Source: Stieleria maiorica (GTDB taxonomy: Bacteria; Planctomycetota; Planctomycetia; Pirellulales; Pirellulaceae). From it: a stretch of 64,000 nt of DNA. The stretch is taken from contig NZ_CP036264.1 in NCBI RefSeq assembly GCF_008035925.1, positions 519,774-583,773 of the forward strand, written 5' to 3'. Positions within the stretch are counted from its first letter, which is position 1; each line of letters starts with the position of its first letter. Both the position numbers and the translations under genes were made by a program. Positions 42,802 to 51,022 of this stretch are shown here, piece after piece. Under the pieces are notes generated by a model that searched no databases, was not told where the DNA came from, and saw only the letters and a list, made by a program, of their open reading frames with translations.

Positions 42802-43935
42802 TCAGAAAGACGGCAAACCCTCGATCAATCGCCCCAACATTTCGGTGTTGTGGTCCGCTGAGAGTGAAATCCGTAGGCGCGCCTGGCCTTCGGGGACCGT
42901 TGGCGGCCGGATTGCCGGTACGAACATGCCCGATTCATACAACCGTTGCGATGCCGCGACCGCATCGGCGTCGGAGCCGATCGGGATCGGGATGATCGGG
43001 ATGCCGGATTCGCTAGCCGGGCACGCGAGCCCTAATTGCGATCGCAGTTGTCGCGACATCGCGCAGACCAAATCTCGTCGTCGCCGTATTTCGCCGGGAT
43101 GTTCCAACGCGACGATCGCCGACTCGACCGCCGACATTGACAGCGCGGTGCTGTAGATCAACGGACGGCTGTGGTTGACCAAGAACTCGGCGACCACACG
43201 GGGACAAGCGACGAAACCGCCCTGGCCGCCGAGCGCTTTGCTGAGTGTTCCGATTCGGATCGGGACTTGATCCTTCACGCCCAATGATTCGCAGGCTCCC
43301 GAAAAGCGGTCCCCCAGGATTCCGGTCCCGTGAGCCTCATCGACGATCAGCGTTGCGTCGTGATCGGATGCAACGACACACAGTTCACGCAACGGCGCGA
43401 CATGGCCGTCCATGCTGAACACCGAATCGGTCACAATCCAAACACGCCGGTGCTGCTTGCGGTGCTGTGACAATAACCGGGCGACCGAGTCGACATCACG
43501 GTGGGGGTAAACCATGCGGTCGGCTTTGGAGAGTCGGCAGCCATCGATCAGTGAGGCATGGTTCAGTTCGTCGCTCAGGATCAAGTCGCCTTGGCGGCAA
43601 AGGGCCGAAACGGTCCCCGAACAGGCGGCAAAACCGGAAGGAAAAACGACCGCCGCTTCGGTCCTTTCAAACTCGGCGATTTTTTCCGCCAGCAACTGGT
43701 GCCGATCGGTCCAGCCGCAAACCAATCCGCTCGCCCGCGCCCCGACCGAATCAACGCGCATCGTCTTGGACGCCAAAAACGACGCCAGCCCCAGGTAATC
43801 GTTGGATCCGAAATTGATCAATCGCCGGCCGGATTGGTCGATCAGATCAACGCCCTCGATGCGCCGCGGATGCAAGCGACGCATCCTCCCGCGACGCCGC
43901 AAATCGTCAAGGCGATCGTTCAAGTCATCCCACAT
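42802..43935 (-). CDS. BioF-like PLP-dependent aminotransferase (8-amino-7-oxononanoate synthase type)
   Basis: A 377-residue alpha-oxoamine synthase. Motifs: NFGSNDYLGLA near residue 41, ERTEAAVVFPSGFAACSGT, the PLP-stacking region SDELNHASLIDG, Asp199 in VDEAHGTGILG, and the Schiff-base Lys233 in IGTLSKALGGQGGF. Length and order fit BioF, which condenses pimeloyl-thioester with alanine in biotin synthesis. The same fold includes KBL and serine palmitoyltransferase, so acyl and amino acid specificity is not certain. No other biotin gene lies in the window. It is 32 bases downstream of the CAP-domain gene on the same strand. Confidence 0.82.
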   Translation of the reverse strand: MWDDLNDRLDDLRRRGRMRRLHPRRIEGVDLIDQSGRRLINFGSNDYLGLASFLASKTMRVDSVGARASGLVCGWTDRHQLLAEKIAEFERTEAAVVFPSGFAACSGTVSALCRQGDLILSDELNHASLIDGCRLSKADRMVYPHRDVDSVARLLSQHRKQHRRVWIVTDSVFSMDGHVAPLRELCVVASDHDATLIVDEAHGTGILGDRFSGACESLGVKDQVPIRIGTLSKALGGQGGFVACPRVVAEFLVNHSRPLIYSTALSMSAVESAIVALEHPGEIRRRRDLVCAMSRQLRSQLGLACPASESGIPIIPIPIGSDADAVAASQRLYESGMFVPAIRPPTVPEGQARLRISLSADHNTEMLGRLIEGLPSF

Positions 43936-43967
43936 CGCGGTTTACACTTTCACCAAGGAGCGGTGCG

Positions 43968-45713
43968 TCAAAACAGGAGACCAATTTGGTTCATCACTTC
44001 GTCGGTCCCATCGTTGGTGCTCGGTCGCCACCGAGACAGCGTCAGGAGCGGCGATTGGAGCGACAGCGGTGATTCTGGCTCTCCGGGTGCGGAGCGTCGA
44101 GCAATTTCGTTGATGACATTGAGTGCGTCTCGCGGTGTCACGTCGTCGTCTTGATTGACGTCGTAGAAAAAGGATGCGTCGGATGGCGAGGGGCCCTGCC
44201 GTCGCGCCAGTTCGTTGATGACGTTGAGCGCGTCCAGTGGACTCACGTCGCCGTCGCCATTGACGTCCGCGAAATCGATCAAATTCGTCATGCCCAGTCG
44301 TACGCCATCGCCCGGTGAGACCGACACGTCGAACGACCTGATCTGGTCGCTTCCCAAGAAAACGATCGCGTATCGCCCGCCCGCGACAACATCAGCGGTG
44401 ACGCCCGCGGCGTCGGTCGTGGAGATGTCAATCAACGATTCGTCGACGACAAAGACCTGTTGGGACGTCGGCGTTGCACCGGCCGAAGAGGGCTGCACGC
44501 TGAGCGTCGCGTCGCGGTCCGCGTCAAACATGAGGACATGGTACGGATCGTTCCCGGACAATTGATGCGTCCCGACCACCGAGGAGCTGAACAACGCCTG
44601 GTATCCGGTCAGATCCAGCGGTTGGTCGATCACGGTGGTGTCATTGAGCGCGGCGGTGACGTCGACGTTCTGATTTTCCGACACATAACCGATGTCGACT
44701 GCGATGGTTGTCGCGCCGCCGGTGACCTGATACTGCCCCGCGGGAAGAAACACGGACAGCCGCCCATAGTCTCCCGCCGCGACACAGTGTTCGGTCGATG
44801 TTCCCGCGGCGATGTCCAGCACGGTCACGCAGCCGCCGGTGTGTTCGCCGACGTCGTACAGGCCGTTTTGGTTTGAATCAGTGTACGCCAATCCGGTCAA
44901 GTAGCCGCCAAAATCTTTGTTCCGCGAGAGCGTGTGGGTGGCCAAAAAGTTCGTCGCCGACGAGGTGTTGCTAAACCCGTCCAGCAATGCGTAATCGATT
45001 CCGATCGCGTCGCGGCGGTCCTGCAACAGTGCCTCTAAATGGCCCAGACTGGATGAATTGAACTCCAACACGAAGTTGACGATGTCGTAATACGCTTGAC
45101 GCTGACGATGACCGACGCTGCCGACGGCATGTGCCGCGCGTGTGCGGGGCATGCTGGGGCCGGACTGGTAGCCGATGTTTTCGCTGTAGCTGCCGCTGCT
45201 CCATGGCCCCATGGTTTCGGCACTGATGATATCCGGATTCGCCGCGGCGCCCTGTGGGTTGTAGGTCAGCCCCGGCAACGCGGCAAAACATGGCAACGCC
45301 GACGCACCAGCCGGCGTGCTATGGGTGAAGCAATGGTTTTGCATCCAGTCGTTGTGAACGGCCGACTTGGCCTGCAGTGAGTCTTCCCAGGTCAACGGAG
45401 GAAGCGGATCGGTCGATTGCAGCAGATCGATCGCCGCGGCGACGTTGGAAGGCGTCAGCGAAACACTGATCGCGTCGCGAAGGTCGGTCCAAACGGGATC
45501 GCTGGCTGCGTATCCGTGAGCGGAATCAACGGTTTGGTCGATCATCCCCTGCAACGCGGTGCCGAACGCCGGTGGGTCGGCGCGCACTTGATTGACGACC
45601 GACAGGGCATAGATCTCCATCGCCGAGGCGGCCATGACGCGACGTGGTTCAACCGCCTGGAACGTCAGCGGTCGTGTGCGGCTGCTTCGTCGCTGACGGT
45701 TGATTCGATTCAT
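43968..45713 (-). CDS. Exported CAP/SCP-domain protein with dockerin-like repeats
   Basis: A 581-residue protein from the ATG at 45713. The N-terminal LTFQAVEPRRVMAASAM is the planctomycete export motif. A CAP domain follows (YALSVVNQVRADP, LTWEDSLQAKSAVHNDWMQN, HSTPAG, YSENIGYQSG), a cysteine-rich-secretory-like fold whose role in bacteria is mostly unknown. A SdrD-B-like short beta domain (YLTGLAYTDSNQNGLYDVGE) and a beta-rich region come next. The C-terminus has two dockerin-like calcium repeats (DVNGDGDVSPLDALNVINEL and DVNQDDDVTPRDALNVINEI), linked by a short spacer, and a tail to LLF. The GTG at 45716 is an alternative. Secreted or surface location is likely. Confidence 0.83.
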   Translation of the reverse strand: MNRINRQRRSSRTRPLTFQAVEPRRVMAASAMEIYALSVVNQVRADPPAFGTALQGMIDQTVDSAHGYAASDPVWTDLRDAISVSLTPSNVAAAIDLLQSTDPLPPLTWEDSLQAKSAVHNDWMQNHCFTHSTPAGASALPCFAALPGLTYNPQGAAANPDIISAETMGPWSSGSYSENIGYQSGPSMPRTRAAHAVGSVGHRQRQAYYDIVNFVLEFNSSSLGHLEALLQDRRDAIGIDYALLDGFSNTSSATNFLATHTLSRNKDFGGYLTGLAYTDSNQNGLYDVGEHTGGCVTVLDIAAGTSTEHCVAAGDYGRLSVFLPAGQYQVTGGATTIAVDIGYVSENQNVDVTAALNDTTVIDQPLDLTGYQALFSSSVVGTHQLSGNDPYHVLMFDADRDATLSVQPSSAGATPTSQQVFVVDESLIDISTTDAAGVTADVVAGGRYAIVFLGSDQIRSFDVSVSPGDGVRLGMTNLIDFADVNGDGDVSPLDALNVINELARRQGPSPSDASFFYDVNQDDDVTPRDALNVINEIARRSAPGEPESPLSLQSPLLTLSRWRPSTNDGTDEVMNQIGLLF

Positions 45714-45751
45714 CACACAGCCTCGGCGACGGTTCGCTGCGTGAATTCCAT

Positions 45752-45834
45752 CGCAGCTTGGTTTTCGGGTAGTGGACGAGGCGACGAGTCCTTTCGGATT
45801 GCGAACCGCAAGGACTCCTCGCGTCGTCCACTAC
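45752..45834 (-). repeat. Dispersed palindrome (family A, copy 2) with 25-bp arms
   Basis: Reverse-complement match to 6369-6449. The element from 45769 to 45834 is a hairpin with 25-bp arms and two mismatches. It lies between glnS (end 45868) and the CAP-domain gene (start 45713), both minus strand, and could form a transcript hairpin. Confidence 0.85.
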
Positions 45835-45867
45835 CGTTCACCCGAATTCGTCAAGCGAGACGGAATG

Positions 45868-47574
45868 CTAGTTCGTCTTTCCCTTTGCAACCATATTACC
45901 CCAGCTGTCTCTCAGCGGGACAATTCGATTAAAAACGAGTTTTTCGTCGGTCGAGTCGGGATCGACGACGTAATACCCCAGTCGTTCGAACTGGAACCGA
46001 TCCTCCGGACGTGCGGCCGCCAGTTCGGGTTCGGCATAGGCTTCGGTCACCGACAGCGAATCGGGGTTCAGGTGATCCAAGAACGTCTGGCCTTCGTCGG
46101 TTTGGTTGGGGTTTTCGACGGCGAACAAACGGTCATAGTTGCGGACCTCGATGGGGATCGCTTGTTCGGCGCTGACCCAGTGAATCGTGCCTTTGACCTT
46201 GCGCCCCGAATCGTCTTGGCCGGATTTCGTCTCGGGGTCGTACGTGCATAAGATTTCCACGATGTTGCCGTCATCATCTTTGACGACGTCGTGACAATCG
46301 ATGATGTAGCCGCTGCGGAGCCGGACGGCGCCACCCTTTTTGAGCCGGAAGAACTTCCGCGGTGCCTCTTCGCGAAAATCATCCGCCCCGATGTACAGGG
46401 TTCCGCTGAACGGAATCGATCGGGTGCCGGCGGATTCATCCTCGGGGTTGTTGATCGCATCGACCATTTCGACCTTGCCGTCGGGCCAATTGGTGATCGT
46501 CAACTTGATCGGGTCAAACACCACCATGCGGCGCGGCGCGATACGGTTGAGGTGTTCCCGCACGGCGTTTTCCAAACGCACGACATCGATCGTGCTGTTG
46601 AATTTCGCCACGCCGACGTCGGTCGCGAAGTTGCGGATCGACTGGGGGGTGTAGCCGCGTCGCCGCAACCCGCTGATCGTCGGCATGCGGGGGTCATCCC
46701 AGCCGCTGACATGGTTTTCCTTGACCAGTTGCAACAGTTTGCGCTTGCTCATCACGGTGTACGTCATGTTCAAACGGGCGAATTCGATTTGCCGCGGGTG
46801 ATGGATGCCCAACGATTCGCAATACCAGTTGTAAAGCGGTCGATGGTTTTCGAACTCCAGCGTACAGATGGAGAACGTGATCCCCTCGATCGAATCGCTT
46901 TGTCCATGCGCCCAGTCATACATCGGGTAGATGCACCACTCGTCTCCGGTGCGATGATGGTGGGCGTGCATGATGCGATACATCACCGGATCTCGCAGAT
47001 TCAGATTCGGCGACGCCATGTCGATTTTGGCCCGCAGGGTGCGGCTTCCGTCGGGGAACTCGCCCGCCTTCATCTTGCGGAACAATTCCAAGTTCTCGGC
47101 GGCGCTGCGATCGCGGTAGGGGCTGTTCTTTCCCGGTTCGGTCAGTGTGCCGCGGTACTCACGGGTTTGTTCGGCATTCAAGTCACAGACATAGGCGTGT
47201 CCGTCTTGGATCAGTTTTTCAGCCCACTGGTACAGTTGCCCGAAATAGTCGCTGGCGTAATGCAGCGAGTCCCACTGGAACCCCAGCCAGCGGACGTCGT
47301 CCATGATCGATTCGACGTATTCGGTTTCCTCTTTCGACGGGTTGGTGTCGTCGAAACGCAGGTTGCAGGTTCCGCCGTAGGTGTTGGCCAGCCCGAAGTT
47401 CAGGCAGATGCTTTTGGCGTGGCCGATGTGCAGGTAACCGTTCGGTTCAGGGGGGAACCGGGTGAACACGCCCTTCGCCTTTCCGGCGGCCAAGTCCGCG
47501 TCGATCGCTTGCTCGATAAAGTGTTTGGTCGGGCGTGACGATTCGGCACCGGTCTCGCTGGGGCTGTCTGTCAT
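45868..47574 (-). CDS. glnS: Glutaminyl-tRNA synthetase
   Basis: A 568-residue class I synthetase that charges tRNA-Gln. N-terminal catalytic core: [20 protein letters not shown], with the HIGH motif as HIGH; later [25 protein letters not shown] as VMSKRKL. The C-terminal anticodon-binding beta-barrel follows ([27 protein letters not shown]). The start [15 protein letters not shown] at 47574 gives the usual length, and GlnS typically begins this close to FIEQ. A separate gltX is at 49200-50750, so this organism charges tRNA-Gln directly, at least in part. Confidence 0.97.
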   Translation of the reverse strand: MTDSPSETGAESSRPTKHFIEQAIDADLAAGKAKGVFTRFPPEPNGYLHIGHAKSICLNFGLANTYGGTCNLRFDDTNPSKEETEYVESIMDDVRWLGFQWDSLHYASDYFGQLYQWAEKLIQDGHAYVCDLNAEQTREYRGTLTEPGKNSPYRDRSAAENLELFRKMKAGEFPDGSRTLRAKIDMASPNLNLRDPVMYRIMHAHHHRTGDEWCIYPMYDWAHGQSDSIEGITFSICTLEFENHRPLYNWYCESLGIHHPRQIEFARLNMTYTVMSKRKLLQLVKENHVSGWDDPRMPTISGLRRRGYTPQSIRNFATDVGVAKFNSTIDVVRLENAVREHLNRIAPRRMVVFDPIKLTITNWPDGKVEMVDAINNPEDESAGTRSIPFSGTLYIGADDFREEAPRKFFRLKKGGAVRLRSGYIIDCHDVVKDDDGNIVEILCTYDPETKSGQDDSGRKVKGTIHWVSAEQAIPIEVRNYDRLFAVENPNQTDEGQTFLDHLNPDSLSVTEAYAEPELAAARPEDRFQFERLGYYVVDPDSTDEKLVFNRIVPLRDSWGNMVAKGKTN

Positions 47575-47651
47575 GGCGTCGGCTATGCGTGGAATAAAAA
47601 GCGGAGTGACCCGGATGGCACGGGAACACGGAAAACGGGATTCAGCAAACG

Positions 47652-47737
47652 TTGGTGCCTAGCCTTCAGGCGACCAACGTCGCTGCGTCGCAGCGACCGG
47701 GAATCGCCTGAAGGCTAGACACCAACACTTATGCCCG
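47652..47737. repeat. Long palindrome (family E, copy 2) with nested hairpin
   Basis: Arms of 23 bases at 47652-47674 and 47704-47726 pair with one mismatch (core TAGCCTTCAGGCGA / TCGCCTGAAGGCTA). Inside is a nested GTCGCTGC-GTC-GCAGCGAC hairpin. The right end (47712-47737) recurs at 19299-19324. Lies upstream of glnS and downstream of the cytochrome gene. Confidence 0.85.
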
Positions 47738-47759
47738 ATCCATTCCACCCGGGCAATGC

Positions 47760-49112
47760 CTAAATGGCCTCCGACGTCTCCGGTTCGGGTTTCTTGACCG
47801 AGCGGACGAAATTAATCAGGTGCCAGATGTCGTCCTTTTCGTACTCACCGGGGACGAACGTCGAAGCGGGCATCGGAGAGCCTTCGATGCCTTGCAGAAT
47901 GCGACGGTACAGGTCTTCGGCGGCTGCTCCGCCGCGGAAAACGCCTTCGGAAAAATTCCGCGGCAGCGCGTTCTTGGGCGGCATGGCGCCGCGGGCCATC
48001 AACGGAATCAGAGCGTCGGTGTCTTCGGGTTTCAGCCCCGCGCGCGTGGTCCAGTCCTTGGTCCAGTCGTCGTAGTCCTTGTTCTGACCGTCGCCGTGCC
48101 CTTTTTCGCCGTGGCATTTGCTGCAGGAGGCGACTTTACCGGTAAAGATCGCTTGGCCGCGTTTGATCGATGCCGCCAACGCTTCGGCCTGGTCGCCGGT
48201 GGAAAGGTCGACGAATTCTTCGTAGCTGTCTGCCACAGGGATGTCGGCCGGCGGCTCGGGGACTTCGACGACGTCTTCTTCGGCATCCAGCCAATCAAAC
48301 GCGATGTCCTCGAGCATTTCCTGGGCGATTTCCATCGACTCGTCAAAGTTGTCCAAACGCTCGGCGATCTCCTCGCCCCGTTCGCCCTCGGGCTCGCCGG
48401 CCTGTTCCCACGCCTGGACCTGCTTCTCCAACTGCTCGCGCCCTTCGGCGGCGATGGTTTCCCCGATCTGTCGATCCACGATCCGGTCGCCGCCTTCCAG
48501 ATCCAGTTCAAAGATCGCGTCGTCGATCAGCGTGCGTTCCAATTCACCGCGGATCGACAGGTAGATCACGTAGTCGACCAGCGCTTGGATGTCTTCTTCG
48601 GTCAGTTCCGGAATCTTTTTCATCGCGGTGCCGTCGATGCCGTCGCGGATCGACCGCGCCAGATCTTCGCGGACCGGTTTCGAGCCGCGCTTGGTCGATT
48701 TGAACTTAAAAATCCCGTGACGGTAGTCTCGCGGATACGGATCCAGGATCGCGGAATTCTCGCCGCGTCCGTTCCCCGTGATGCCGTGGCAGCTGACGCA
48801 GTGTTTGCGATACAGCCCGCTGTTTTCGCCGATCGGACCGGCGGCGCGTTTGATGCGGTCCAGCGAGATCAGGTCGGAAAAGTCGTCATCGAGCAACACC
48901 TCCGGCAGCGTCGGCTCGTCGGGGGTTCCGAACATCCCATCGATGATCCAGTTGGCATCCTTGAGAGCTTCTTCCATCGGAATGCCCTCCTTGATCTGGT
49001 ACTTCATCGCGTGGACCAGATTCGGTTCAAACTGGGCGGTGTATTCGGTTTTTTCTCGGCTGCATCCGGCCAGGAGAACGACGGTCAGTGCGAACAGGAT
49101 GGTGTATTTCAT
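47760..49112 (-). CDS. Dihaem cytochrome c lipoprotein
   Basis: A 450-residue exported protein. MKYTILFALTVVLLAGCSRE is a lipoprotein signal peptide with a LAGC lipobox. Two cytochrome c domains: the first around CVSCHGITGNGRGENSAIL, the second around CSKCHGEKGHGDGQNKDY, both with a downstream Met-containing segment (GTAMKKIPELTEEDIQALVDYVIYL; GSPMPAS and DDIWHLINFVRSV). Between them is a helical, strongly acidic region (EREQLEKQVQAWEQAGEPEG region). Such membrane-anchored cytochromes act in periplasmic electron transfer; partner oxidase or complex is not in the window. Located between glnS and gltX on the same strand. Confidence 0.85.
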   Translation of the reverse strand: MKYTILFALTVVLLAGCSREKTEYTAQFEPNLVHAMKYQIKEGIPMEEALKDANWIIDGMFGTPDEPTLPEVLLDDDFSDLISLDRIKRAAGPIGENSGLYRKHCVSCHGITGNGRGENSAILDPYPRDYRHGIFKFKSTKRGSKPVREDLARSIRDGIDGTAMKKIPELTEEDIQALVDYVIYLSIRGELERTLIDDAIFELDLEGGDRIVDRQIGETIAAEGREQLEKQVQAWEQAGEPEGERGEEIAERLDNFDESMEIAQEMLEDIAFDWLDAEEDVVEVPEPPADIPVADSYEEFVDLSTGDQAEALAASIKRGQAIFTGKVASCSKCHGEKGHGDGQNKDYDDWTKDWTTRAGLKPEDTDALIPLMARGAMPPKNALPRNFSEGVFRGGAAAEDLYRRILQGIEGSPMPASTFVPGEYEKDDIWHLINFVRSVKKPEPETSEAI

Positions 49113-49199
49113 GGGATTTCGACGAGATCGGAAATCGGGGGGAAGCCGACAATCGGCGGATGGCCGGATTCTGTAACCTGCGCCATTTGCGGCGTTGAA

Positions 49200-50750
49200 T
49201 CAAGCTTCTGCGGCTTTTTTGCACGCCTTTTCGATCCGCTCGGCCACTTTCTCTTTACCGAGAATCGCCAGGGTGTCAAACATCCCAAAACCGACCGCGG
49301 TCCCGGTCACGGCGACTCGAACCGCATGAATGATCTGTCCGATCTGGATTTCGGCGGATTCGCAATAGTCTTTCAGCAGCGATTCCGCCGCTGCGGCGTC
49401 AAATGTGTCGGCCGCCAGCACGACGTCGCGGAAGCCGGACAGCAGGTTGCAGGCGTCTTCCGGTTTGCTGATCCGTTTTTTGAATGCCTTGGGGTCGTAC
49501 TCGATCGAATCGAGGAAACAGTATTCGAAATCGATGATGTCCCCGGCGACCTTGAGCCGATCGCCGGCGGCGGTGACGACGGCGGCGAGCCGTGGATCGT
49601 CCTTCGATTCGACCAGACCGGCCGCGACCGCAAACGGCGCGACCGCGTCCAAGCGAACCTCGGCCGGCAGTGCGGCGAAGTGGTCGGCTTGGAAGGCCAT
49701 CAGCTTCTGCGGATCGAACGAGGCCGGCGACTTGGTGACGCGCTGGAGCGAGAACAGCTTGATCATCTCGTCGACCGAGAACCTTTCACGCTCGCCGTCA
49801 AGTGACCAACCCAACAGCAACAGGTAGTTCAACAACGCATCGGCGGAGAACCCGATGTCGCGATAGAAGTCGACGATGACGGGGTTGAAGGTGTCGTCAC
49901 TGGTGGCCACGTTGCATCGCCGGGCGATCCGATTGCCGTGTTCCAGCAGGTCCGCGAAGTCTTTGTTCTTCAGATACTTGTTCAGTTTTCTCTTGCTCAG
50001 CTTGGCCGATCCGCCGGGTTCGGCGACGTAGGGCAGGTGGGCGTATTGCGGCCGCGGGTAGCCGAGCGATTCGAGGATGAAAATCTGTCGCGGCGTGTTG
50101 GGCAGGTGCTCTTCGGCGCGAACGACGTGCGTGATCCCAAACGCGTGGTCGTCGATCACGCTGGCCAAGTGATACAGCGGGCTGCCATCGGTTCGAGCGA
50201 TCACGTGATCTTGTTCGGTCTGCCAGGCGACCGTCACGGTCCCGCGGACCAGGTCCTCGATCACGCAATCGCCTTCACGCGGCATCTTCAGCCGAATGGT
50301 CGCTTGGCGTCCTTCCGCTTCGTAGGCCTTGGCCGCGTCGTCGTCGGCCGCCATCCAGCGTCGGTCATAAAAGAAACGTTCGCCGCGTTTTTCCGCGGCC
50401 TCACGCTCGGCCGCCAACTCTTCGGGCAACGCATAATCGCGATAGGCGTGCCCGCTGGCGAGCAATTGTGCGACGGCGGCCTTGTGAACTTCGATCCGCT
50501 GGGACTGGTAATACGGGCCGCTGGGGCCACCGACCTCCGGCCCTTCGTCCCAGTCGAGGCCCAGCCATTTGAATCCGTCCAGGATCGGTTGCAGGGCCTC
50601 GGACACGTTGCGTCCCGCGTCGGTGTCGTCGATCCGCAGGATGAATTGACCGCCGGATTGTTTGGCCAACAGCCAGTTGAACAGGGCCGTACGGACGCCA
50701 CCGATGTGCAGGTAACCGGTCGGGCTGGGCGCAAAACGGGTTCGAATCAT
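49200..50750 (-). CDS. gltX: Glutamyl-tRNA synthetase
   Basis: A 516-residue class I synthetase attaching glutamate to tRNA-Glu. [20 protein letters not shown] contains the HIGH-type motif (HIGG), [20 protein letters not shown] is the conserved core, and the KMSKS-type motif is AKLSKRKL. The C-terminal half is the helical anticodon-binding part. The ATG at 50750 gives the normal start directly before MIRTRFAP. Whether it is discriminating or also misacylates tRNA-Gln cannot be told; the presence of glnS makes a discriminating form likely. Confidence 0.96.
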   Translation of the reverse strand: MIRTRFAPSPTGYLHIGGVRTALFNWLLAKQSGGQFILRIDDTDAGRNVSEALQPILDGFKWLGLDWDEGPEVGGPSGPYYQSQRIEVHKAAVAQLLASGHAYRDYALPEELAAEREAAEKRGERFFYDRRWMAADDDAAKAYEAEGRQATIRLKMPREGDCVIEDLVRGTVTVAWQTEQDHVIARTDGSPLYHLASVIDDHAFGITHVVRAEEHLPNTPRQIFILESLGYPRPQYAHLPYVAEPGGSAKLSKRKLNKYLKNKDFADLLEHGNRIARRCNVATSDDTFNPVIVDFYRDIGFSADALLNYLLLLGWSLDGERERFSVDEMIKLFSLQRVTKSPASFDPQKLMAFQADHFAALPAEVRLDAVAPFAVAAGLVESKDDPRLAAVVTAAGDRLKVAGDIIDFEYCFLDSIEYDPKAFKKRISKPEDACNLLSGFRDVVLAADTFDAAAAESLLKDYCESAEIQIGQIIHAVRVAVTGTAVGFGMFDTLAILGKEKVAERIEKACKKAAEA

Positions 50751-50886
50751 GGAATCTGGGAGAAAACGTGTTGAAGGGGAATGGCGACACGATATCAGCG
50801 CCTGCGGCGGAAACGAAGGGAGGATCGCCCGCGGCGGATCGTTGGACGACGTCCTTTCTAGGTCGTCGCGGAGAATCGCTCACGAC

Positions 50887-51004
50887 GACGGCCCGGAAGG
50901 GCCGTCGTACGCGCGGGGCGAAGCGGTGTTTGCGACGGCCCGGAAGGGCCATCGTACGCGCGGGGCGAAGCGGTGTTCGCGACGGCCCGGAAGGGCCGTC
51001 GTAC
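50887..51004. repeat. 47-bp tandem repeat, about 2.5 copies, with palindromic core
   Basis: Units at 50887-50933, 50934-50980 and a partial 50981-51004 differ at a few bases. Each begins GACGGCCC-GGAA-GGGCCGTC, an 8-bp-arm palindrome, followed by GTACGCGCGGGGCGAAGCGG. It lies between gltX and the gene at 51023-52885, both on the minus strand. Confidence 0.9.
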
Positions 51005-51022
51005 CGCTGGTGTGACGAAGGA

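Noticed and set aside
46291-47538. 415-residue open frame on the plus strand.
   Set aside because: Antisense to glnS, which is unambiguous.
47820-49805. 661-residue open frame on the plus strand.
   Set aside because: It runs across two real minus-strand genes (the cytochrome lipoprotein and gltX) and is compositionally an antisense artefact.
50887-51004. Candidate CRISPR array.
   Set aside because: The units are directly adjacent, with no variable spacers and no cas gene nearby; it is a plain tandem repeat.
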